Source: JABWBR01 sp036741235
GTDB taxonomy: Bacteria > Bacteroidota > Bacteroidia > Chitinophagales > Saprospiraceae
DNA length: 10,877 bases
Direction: 5' to 3'
Assembly: GCA_036741235.1 (NCBI GenBank)
Contig: DAINSQ010000156.1
Span: forward strand, 1-10,877
Under the pieces are notes generated by a model. It did not search any database. It saw only the letters and a list, made by a program, of their open reading frames with translations, and was not told the origin of the DNA. The number at the start of each line of letters is the position of its first letter. Positions within the stretch are counted from its first letter, which is position 1. The translations under genes were made by a program, and so were the position numbers. This document shows positions 5,847 through 10,877 of the stretch, piece by piece.

Positions 5847-5936
5847 ACCTACAACTTACAACCTACAACTTACAACCTACAACTTACAACCTACAACTTA
5901 CAACCTACAACATAGAACCGACAACCGACAACCGAC
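5847..5936 (+). repeat. 7-nt tandem array abutting the aldehyde dehydrogenase ATG
   Basis: Nine units alternate strictly between ACCTACA and ACTTACA (5847-5909), a 14-nt higher-order period. They are followed by ACATAGA and three ACCGACA units; the A of the start codon at 5937 completes the last one. The coding-strand sequence is A/C/T-rich and nearly free of G, so the leader RNA should be unstructured. It is the same family as the array before the deaminase gene. Confidence 0.9.
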
Positions 5937-7406
5937 ATGCAAGAAACTCCCCTATCGCAAATAGACGGTATCATGCAACAAGCCGCTATGGCTTTTGAAA
6001 ACTACCGTCACGCCCCTTCTGAGCAACGCGCTGCCCTGCTCGACGCCATCGCCGCGGCCATCGAAGATCTGGGCGACAGGCTGATCGAGGTAGCAAGTGA
6101 AGAAACCAACCTGCCGGCGGCGCGACTCATTGGCGAACGCGGCAGAACTACTGGACAACTCCGGATGTTTGCCGCTTTGATTCGCGAAGGCCACTGGGTT
6201 GATGCAGTAATTGATACGGCTATTCCCGACCGCACTCCGCCCCGTCCCGACTTGCGCAAAATGCTTTTTCCCATCGGCCCCGTAGTGGTTTTTGGGGCTA
6301 GTAATTTCCCGCTGGCTTTTTCAACCGCCGGAGGCGATACCGCTTCGGCGCTGGCGGCGGGCTGTCCGGTTGTAATCAAAGCCCACCCCGCACACCCCGC
6401 TACCTCGTCACTGGTATTTGAAGCTATTCAGCACGCCATCACCCAGTGCAATGCCCCCGCTCACCTGGTACAACATGTGGTGGGCAGTAGTTTTGCCATC
6501 GGGCGACTGCTCGTACAACACCCGGCCGCCAAAGCAGTGGGGTTCACGGGTTCCGCCGCCGGCGGCAAGTCCCTGATGGCCTACGCCCAGGAGCGCGACG
6601 AGCCCATCCCAGTGTTTGCGGAAATGGGCAGCATCAACCCCGTAGTATTGTTGCCCCAGGCGCTGGCCAACCGCGCCGAAGCAATCGCAACAGCTTACGC
6701 CGGATCGATTACGATGGGCATGGGGCAATTCTGCACCAACCCCGGACTGCTACTCGCCGTTGACGGCCCCGAACTCGACCGATTCCTGCCCATGCTGGCC
6801 GCCGCCTTTAACCAGATTCCCGCAACTAAAATGCTGCATAGCGGTATCCACACCGCCTATATGGATAAAATGAAGGCCGCACTGGCACAAAAAGGCGTAG
6901 AAACTATTGCACAAATAGCCCTCGACAGCGACGATATCGTGCCCGACATGGCCGTCGCACAGGTAGATAGCCGGACTTTCCTTGACAATCCAATGCTCAA
7001 AGAGGAAGTCTTCGGCCCCTATTCCCTGCTGGTGCGCTGCCGGAATACCGCCGATTTGGAATCGGTTTTGAAAGCCGGCGCCGGACAACTCACTATAACT
7101 TTCATGGCTGAACACGAAGAATTGCCTGCCTACAGGCATCTGGTAGACCAGGCTTCCCAACTCGCCGGGCGTATTGTTTTTAACGGCGTGCCCACTGGCG
7201 TGGAAGTTTGCCCCGCTATGATGCACGGCGGCCCCTACCCCGCCACCGGCGATAGCCGCTTTACCTCGGTAGGCGCCGACGCAATCAAACGCTGGGCCCG
7301 CCCGGTATGCTTCCAAAACTGCCCCGAAGCCCTGCTCCCCCCCGAACTTCAGGATAACAACCCGCGGCAGATTATGCGCCGGGTGAATGGAAAATTTGAA
7401 CTTTAA
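5937..7406 (+). CDS. Alpha-ketoglutarate-semialdehyde (2,5-dioxovalerate) dehydrogenase
   Basis: A 489-residue NAD(P)-dependent aldehyde dehydrogenase. Visible active-site elements are FGASNFPLAFS with Asn123, VVIKAHPAHP with cofactor Lys148, GFTGSAAGG (202-210), FAEMGSINPV with general base Glu229, and GMGQFCTNPG with nucleophile Cys266. The KAHPAHP motif, the AEMGSINPV motif and the C-terminal HGGPYPATGDSRFTSVG are characteristic of the alpha-ketoglutarate-semialdehyde dehydrogenase branch (EC 1.2.1.26). It oxidises the semialdehyde to alpha-ketoglutarate, the last step of hydroxyproline and of some sugar-acid pathways. It lies between the deaminase that would make its substrate and the epimerase, and is 33 nt from the latter. 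The start ATG follows the 7-nt array directly, with no Shine-Dalgarno sequence. Confidence 0.92.
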   Translation: MQETPLSQIDGIMQQAAMAFENYRHAPSEQRAALLDAIAAAIEDLGDRLIEVASEETNLPAARLIGERGRTTGQLRMFAALIREGHWVDAVIDTAIPDRTPPRPDLRKMLFPIGPVVVFGASNFPLAFSTAGGDTASALAAGCPVVIKAHPAHPATSSLVFEAIQHAITQCNAPAHLVQHVVGSSFAIGRLLVQHPAAKAVGFTGSAAGGKSLMAYAQERDEPIPVFAEMGSINPVVLLPQALANRAEAIATAYAGSITMGMGQFCTNPGLLLAVDGPELDRFLPMLAAAFNQIPATKMLHSGIHTAYMDKMKAALAQKGVETIAQIALDSDDIVPDMAVAQVDSRTFLDNPMLKEEVFGPYSLLVRCRNTADLESVLKAGAGQLTITFMAEHEELPAYRHLVDQASQLAGRIVFNGVPTGVEVCPAMMHGGPYPATGDSRFTSVGADAIKRWARPVCFQNCPEALLPPELQDNNPRQIMRRVNGKFEL

Positions 7407-7411
7407 GCACG

Positions 7412-7439
7412 AGTCGCACAGTCCCACAGTCCCACAACA
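7412..7439 (+). repeat. Short 8-nt tandem array before the epimerase ATG
   Basis: Three 8-nt units, AGTCGCAC, AGTCCCAC and AGTCCCAC (7412-7435), then AACA, lead into the ATG at 7440. They fill nearly all of the 33-nt gap after the aldehyde dehydrogenase stop. The unit belongs to the family at the left edge of the window. Confidence 0.75.
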
Positions 7440-8444
7440 ATGCCAACAAAAACCTTCTTCTGCATCGACGCCCATACCTGTGGCAATCCCGTGCGCCTCG
7501 TAGCCGGTGGCGGCCCCATATTACAGGGCAACAACATGAGCGAAAAACGGCTGCATTTCCTGCAGGAATTCGACTGGATCCGCAAAGGCCTTATGTTTGA
7601 ACCCCGCGGCCACGATATGATGAGCGGCAGCATCCTATACCCCCCGCACGACCCCCAAAACGATATGGCCGTCTTGTTTATTGAAACCAGCGGCTGTCTG
7701 CCCATGTGCGGCCACGGCACAATAGGCACTGTAACCATCGCCATTGAGCAAGGACTTATCACGCCCAAAATACCGGGCCGGCTGCGGCTGGAAGTCCCCG
7801 CCGGACTTGTCGAAGTAAGCTATCGCCAGGAAGGCAACAAAGTCAAAAGCGTGCAGCTCACCAACGTCAAATCTTACCTCGCGGCCACGGAACTGGCAGT
7901 AGACTGCCCCGACCTGGGCCCATTGCAGGTCGATGTGGCCTATGGAGGCAACTTTTATGCCATCGTTGATGTGCAACCCAACTTCCAGGGATTGGAGCAT
8001 TTCAAAGCCGACCAGCTCATCAGCTGGAGCCGGGAATTGCGCAAACGCATTAATGAATTGTATACTTTTGTCCACCCGGAAAACCCTACGATCAACGGCT
8101 GTAGCCATATTTTGTGGACCGGCGCTACCCTCGACCCCGCGTCTACCGCCCGCAATGCCGTTTTTTACGGCGACAAAGCCATCGACCGCTCGCCCTGCGG
8201 CACAGGTACTTCAGCCCGCATGGCGCAATGGTACGCCAAGGGCCAATTGCACCCCGGCGACGAATTCATCCACGAAAGCATCATCGGCTCCCGGTTTATC
8301 GGGCGTATTGAAGAAGAAACTACCCTGGCCGGACATAAAGCCATACGCCCCAGTATCGAAGGCTGGGCCCGCATTTACGGCTATAACACCATCACCATCG
8401 ACCCCGACGACGACCCGTATGCGTTTGGTTTTCAGGTGATTTAG
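7440..8444 (+). CDS. 4-hydroxyproline 2-epimerase (proline racemase family)
   Basis: A 334-residue cofactor-independent epimerase. The N-terminus CIDAHTCGNPVRLV and FEPRGHDMMSG are family hallmarks. The two catalytic cysteines are Cys90 in MCGHGTIG and Cys253 in DRSPCGTGTSAR, with Asp249 beside the second. Retention of the second Cys argues against trans-3-hydroxyproline dehydratase, where it is Thr (family knowledge). With neighbours for hydroxyproline breakdown, the likely reaction is trans-4-hydroxy-L-proline to cis-4-hydroxy-D-proline. Proline racemase itself is a possible alternative but does not explain the deaminase and semialdehyde dehydrogenase. The length is usual for the family. 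The gene lies 33 nt after the dehydrogenase and is probably in the same transcript; a large repeat hairpin follows its stop. Confidence 0.9.
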   Translation: MPTKTFFCIDAHTCGNPVRLVAGGGPILQGNNMSEKRLHFLQEFDWIRKGLMFEPRGHDMMSGSILYPPHDPQNDMAVLFIETSGCLPMCGHGTIGTVTIAIEQGLITPKIPGRLRLEVPAGLVEVSYRQEGNKVKSVQLTNVKSYLAATELAVDCPDLGPLQVDVAYGGNFYAIVDVQPNFQGLEHFKADQLISWSRELRKRINELYTFVHPENPTINGCSHILWTGATLDPASTARNAVFYGDKAIDRSPCGTGTSARMAQWYAKGQLHPGDEFIHESIIGSRFIGRIEEETTLAGHKAIRPSIEGWARIYGYNTITIDPDDDPYAFGFQVI

Positions 8445-8454
8445 TTATAAGTTC

Positions 8455-8577
8455 GTTTATAGGTTTATGAGTTTATAGGTTTATGACGAAGAGCGGCCGT
8501 AAACCTCCCGACTTCCCTTCGGTCAGTACGGGACTCCCTTCAGTCGCATAAACTTATAAACCCATAAACTTATAAAC
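8455..8577. repeat. Large inverted repeat made of 8-nt tandem units
   Basis: The left arm (8455-8485) consists of alternating GTTTATAG and GTTTATGA units. The right arm (8547-8577) is CATAAACT, TATAAACC, CATAAACT, TATAAAC. The arms are 31 nt and reverse-complementary at 28 positions. Of the three exceptions, two would be G-U pairs in the rightward RNA and one an A-C mismatch. The 61-nt centre holds a dispersed 44-nt element. It lies between the epimerase and the FAD dehydrogenase genes and ends 16 nt before the latter's ATG, so it could act as an attenuator or partial terminator (inference). There is no U-tract after it. Confidence 0.85.
8507..8550 (+). repeat. Dispersed 44-nt element, copy 1
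   Basis: Begins CCCGACTTCCCTTCGGTC and ends CCCTTCAGTCGCATA. Two further copies lie at 10771-10814 and 10839-10877; this copy differs from the second at two positions, both C to T. CGACT at its start can pair with AGTCG near its end. It forms the loop of the inverted repeat at 8455-8577, and its last four bases overlap the right arm. Confidence 0.8.
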
Positions 8578-8593
8578 AAATAGAGAACAGAGA

Positions 8594-9841
8594 ATGTCAA
8601 CAACCCTAATCATCGGCGGCGGCATTATCGGGCTAAGCTCGGCTTACTACCTGCACAAAGCGGGCTGGAAAGTAACTGTGATCGAGCGCAGCGACCGCAC
8701 AAACAACTGCTCTACCGGCAACGCGGGTTATATCTGCCCAAGCCATTTTGTGCCGCTGGCAGCGCCCGGCATTGTCAGCCAGGGACTCAAGTGGATGCTC
8801 GACTCGCGCAGCCCCTTTTATATTGAACCCCGGCTTAGTCTTTCTCTGGCAAAATGGGGGCTTGCTTTTATGCGCAGCGCCACGCAAAGCCATGTCAACC
8901 GGTCGGCAGAGCCGCTCCGGGATATCGCCCTGCTGAGTATGGCTTGCTATCAGGATTGGAAAAAAAGCGGCGACGTGCCTTTTTTCTATCGCCAGGATGG
9001 CATGCTGGAATTGTTTTTATCAGCTGAAAATACACGCCACGCCAAAGATACCGTCGAAAAAGCCCAACAATTGCAACTCGACGCCGAATTGCTCGACGCA
9101 GAGCAAATTAAAGCGCTTGAACCCGAACTCCCCTGCGCCGCAAAAGGCGGCATTTTGTTTAAATGCGACGCCCATTGCAATCCAGCCGAATTAATGCAAA
9201 ATCTGGCGCTTTACCTTGTCAACAATGGCGTACAGATAATTGACAATGAGGAAGTTGTTAGTTTTAAAATAGAAAACCGCCACATCCGGCAAGTTGTCAC
9301 TACCCGTAATAAATACGAGGCCGACCTCGTGGTATTGGCCGCCGGCGCCTGGAGCAGCGAACTGGCCGCCCAACTGGCCGCCGACCTGCCTATGGTGGCC
9401 GGAAGAGGTTATTCTTTTGTAAAGCCCCAAGCGGACTACCCTTTTCGCCACCCTGTCATCCTCACCGAGGGCCGCGTGGCCATCACGCCGATGAAAGACC
9501 AGGTCAGATTCGGCGGAACAATGGAGATTACAGCTACCAACGCCCCACCCCGATACAAACGCGTGGAAGGTATCGTACAAAGTGTAAAACGCTTTTTTCC
9601 CGGTATTGAACTAAATACCCCCAAAGATGACGATATTTGGTATGGCTACCGGCCCTGTTCTGCCGACGGACTGCCCTATATCGGTCGTTTGTACGGCATC
9701 GAAAACGCCATCGCCGCCACAGGCCACGCTATGCTGGGCCTCAGCCTCGGCGCCGGCACCGGGCTACTGGTCAGCCAAATCGCCAACGAACAACAACCGG
9801 CCATCAACCTGCAACCATTTGACCCCCGCAGGTTTGCGTAA
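8594..9841 (+). CDS. FAD-dependent D-amino-acid dehydrogenase, probable D-hydroxyproline dehydrogenase
   Basis: A 415-residue DadA/DAO-family flavoprotein. The N-terminal Rossmann motif GGGIIG (8-13) is followed by Glu31 (VIERSD), which binds the adenosine ribose. STGNAGYICPSHFVPLAAPG is typical of DadA-like enzymes, LVVLAAGAWSSELA is the mid-protein FAD segment, and GYRPCSADGLPYIG (from 351) and GHAMLGLSLGAGTG (from 377) form the C-terminal FAD/substrate region. No signal peptide or membrane segment is seen, so it is cytosolic or peripheral. In context it should oxidise cis-4-hydroxy-D-proline to pyrroline-4-hydroxy-2-carboxylate, the substrate of the deaminase. It looks like the single-subunit form, as no partner subunits are nearby. 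A general D-amino-acid dehydrogenase is the alternative. The ATG is preceded by an A/G-rich stretch (ATAGAGAACAGAGA) after the repeat hairpin. Confidence 0.87.
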   Translation: MSTTLIIGGGIIGLSSAYYLHKAGWKVTVIERSDRTNNCSTGNAGYICPSHFVPLAAPGIVSQGLKWMLDSRSPFYIEPRLSLSLAKWGLAFMRSATQSHVNRSAEPLRDIALLSMACYQDWKKSGDVPFFYRQDGMLELFLSAENTRHAKDTVEKAQQLQLDAELLDAEQIKALEPELPCAAKGGILFKCDAHCNPAELMQNLALYLVNNGVQIIDNEEVVSFKIENRHIRQVVTTRNKYEADLVVLAAGAWSSELAAQLAADLPMVAGRGYSFVKPQADYPFRHPVILTEGRVAITPMKDQVRFGGTMEITATNAPPRYKRVEGIVQSVKRFFPGIELNTPKDDDIWYGYRPCSADGLPYIGRLYGIENAIAATGHAMLGLSLGAGTGLLVSQIANEQQPAINLQPFDPRRFA

Positions 9842-9897
9842 CCGCCAAAAAACGCCGCCCCGTCATCTACTCAATAAATAGTAAAAAACTAAACTGT

Positions 9898-10728
9898 ATG
9901 AAAGCAAATTGGATATTTCTGATTTTAGCGCTGGCGCTTGTCAATTGCACCAACCGGCAAGCGGAAGAAGGTTCTTTTTCAAAAGACGTTCCCCTGGAGA
10001 TGTCCATTGAATCCGACCAAGCCCCGCCGCCGCCGCCGCCACCACCATCGAAAATTGAGGGGCCCAACCAAATACCCAATGCCATAGAACGCAAACTCAT
10101 CAAAAACGGCAGCCTCAGCTTTGAAACGGATAGCCTGGAAACTACCCGCCGAAAAATTTTCGCAGCCGTCAAAGCCAATGGCGGGTATACCTCCGACGAT
10201 CAGATCAGCCTTACCGGCGACCGCATCAATCACACCCTCGAAATACGAGTACCCGCCGATCGCTTCGATGCGCTGGTGACAGCTATTACCACGGGCGTCA
10301 GACATTTTGATTTTAAACAAATCACAGTCAACGACGTCACGGAGGAATTTATCGACATCAGCGCCCGGATGAAAGCTAAAAAAGAAATGGAAGCCCGCTA
10401 CCTGGACCTGCTGAAACAAGCCAAAACAGTATCCAATATGCTCGAAATTGAACGCGAACTGGGCAATATCCGCGCCGAAATTGAATCGATCGAAGGCCGA
10501 TTGCGATATATCAACGACCAGGTAGCCTGGTCAACGCTTTCTGTTACTTTTTATGAAAATACGACCGCCCAAACCGCTTTCGGCAAGCATTTCCGCGAAG
10601 GATTCCACAATGGCTGGAAAAACCTGGTCTGGTTTTTTATCGGACTGGTCAACCTCTGGCCTTTTGTGCTGGCCGCCGGCATCGGCATCTGGCTGTTCCG
10701 GCGATGGCGCAAAAAGGTATCGAGGTAA
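9898..10728 (+). CDS. DUF4349 domain lipoprotein with C-terminal membrane segment
   Basis: A 276-residue protein. Residues 1-16 form a hydrophobic signal ending LVNC; Cys17 is a probable lipidation site, although Asn at -1 is unusual. A low-complexity linker follows with eight consecutive prolines (about residues 43-50). The body, from RKLIKNGSLSFETDSLE through ALVTAITTGVRHFDFKQITVNDVTEEFIDISARMKAKKEMEARYLDLL to the coiled-coil-like SNMLEIERELGNIRAEIESIEGRLRYINDQVAWSTLSVTFYE, matches the DUF4349 pattern. The C-terminus has a hydrophobic stretch (LVWFFIGLVNLWPFVLAAGIGIWLF) and a basic tail RRWRKK. The protein may therefore be held in the membrane at both ends if the lipid anchor is in the inner membrane. 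The function of DUF4349 proteins is unknown. It starts 56 nt after the flavoprotein gene and is probably unrelated to hydroxyproline breakdown. Confidence 0.85.
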   Translation: MKANWIFLILALALVNCTNRQAEEGSFSKDVPLEMSIESDQAPPPPPPPPSKIEGPNQIPNAIERKLIKNGSLSFETDSLETTRRKIFAAVKANGGYTSDDQISLTGDRINHTLEIRVPADRFDALVTAITTGVRHFDFKQITVNDVTEEFIDISARMKAKKEMEARYLDLLKQAKTVSNMLEIERELGNIRAEIESIEGRLRYINDQVAWSTLSVTFYENTTAQTAFGKHFREGFHNGWKNLVWFFIGLVNLWPFVLAAGIGIWLFRRWRKKVSR

Positions 10729-10748
10729 CAAAACCACAAGATGCAAGT

Positions 10749-10877
10749 GCATACCCCCTCATACCCCCTTCCCGACTTCCCTTTGGTCAGTACGGGACTC
10801 CTTTCAGTCGCATACCCCCTAACCCTTCATAACCCCTTCCCGACTTCCCTTTGGTCAGTACGGGACTCCTTTCAGTC
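10749..10877. repeat. Terminal repeat field with two more copies of the 44-nt dispersed element
   Basis: CATACCCCCT-type units (10750-10769) precede copy 2 of the dispersed element (10771-10814). Further CATACCCCCT/AACCCTTCATAACCCC units follow, then copy 3 (10839-10877), which is cut by the window end. The copies are 68 nt apart start to start. As at 8455-8577, the element is embedded in short tandem repeats, here with a different unit. Confidence 0.85.

Larger units (their letters stand above)
5549..5936. other. Repeat-rich intergenic region before the aldehyde dehydrogenase gene
   Basis: About 390 bp without a gene, made almost wholly of repeats. In order: three GATGTTG-type 7-nt units overlapping the stop codon (5549-5569); a perfect 21-nt direct repeat (5589-5609 and 5653-5673); a REP-like hairpin between the two copies (5620-5645); inverted GCCTTTGTG/CACAAAGGC arms (5705-5713 and 5765-5773) around a 51-nt centre; three TTGGACTG-type 8-nt units (5795-5818); and a 7-nt array reaching the next start codon (5847-5936). 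The open frame at 5792-5998 only translates repeats. No clear TAnnTTTG promoter was found. Confidence 0.85.

Noticed and set aside
5792..5998. Open frame through the array before the aldehyde dehydrogenase
   Set aside because: The protein is a translation of 7-nt repeats (QLTTYNLQ-like) and overlaps the dehydrogenase start in another frame.
7440..8444. Trans-3-hydroxyproline dehydratase
   Set aside because: That enzyme has Thr in place of the second catalytic Cys; here Cys253 is present in DRSPCGTGTSAR.
8455..8577. Rho-independent terminator after the epimerase gene
   Set aside because: The stem is A/T-rich with a 61-nt loop and no following T-tract, unlike an intrinsic terminator.

Overview
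The window looks like chromosomal DNA of a member of the Bacteroidota, most likely a Saprospiria-type lineage (inference). The signs are promoter-like TTG-N20-TAnnTTTG motifs, no Shine-Dalgarno sequences ahead of genes, lipoproteins and small proteins of a Bacteroidota type, and intergenic regions built from 7-8 nt tandem repeats. There are no tRNA or rRNA genes, no CRISPR array and no transposase.

Layout. Positions 1-118 are a short tandem repeat field. 195-779 is a DUF2281/VapB-type antitoxin gene overlapping a VapC-type PIN toxin gene that is broken by an apparent deletion/frameshift. 801-1562 (minus) is mazG. A 150-bp block of inverted 8-nt repeats separates it from a divergent plus-strand run: a small Cys-rich membrane protein (1767-1988), an arginyl/leucyl-tRNA-protein transferase-like protein (2024-3082), a putative lipoprotein (3149-3925) and a tail-anchored protein of unknown function with no in-frame ATG at its N-terminus (3962-4531).

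The centre (4660-9841, all plus strand) is a four-gene catabolic cluster that fits trans-4-hydroxy-L-proline degradation: a DapA-superfamily deaminase, an alpha-ketoglutarate-semialdehyde dehydrogenase, a proline-racemase-family epimerase with both catalytic cysteines, and a DadA-type FAD dehydrogenase. In pathway order, the epimerase makes cis-4-hydroxy-D-proline, the FAD enzyme oxidises it to pyrroline-4-hydroxy-2-carboxylate, the deaminase converts that to alpha-ketoglutarate semialdehyde, and the aldehyde dehydrogenase yields alpha-ketoglutarate. No transporter or regulator is present in the window. A DUF4349 lipoprotein (9898-10728) follows, and the window ends in another repeat field.

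The most unusual aspect is the intergenic DNA. Every gene of the catabolic cluster is preceded by a short repeat array: three end 0-5 nt from the ATG and the fourth 16 nt away. Unit sequence differs between loci (ACCTACA, ACCTACA/ACTTACA, AGTCCCAC, ATAAACTT, GGTGACAA) but the design recurs, often with a reverse-complement array on the other side that could form a long hairpin. Two further dispersed elements (a hairpin with a covarying pair, and a 44-nt element in three copies) sit inside these regions.
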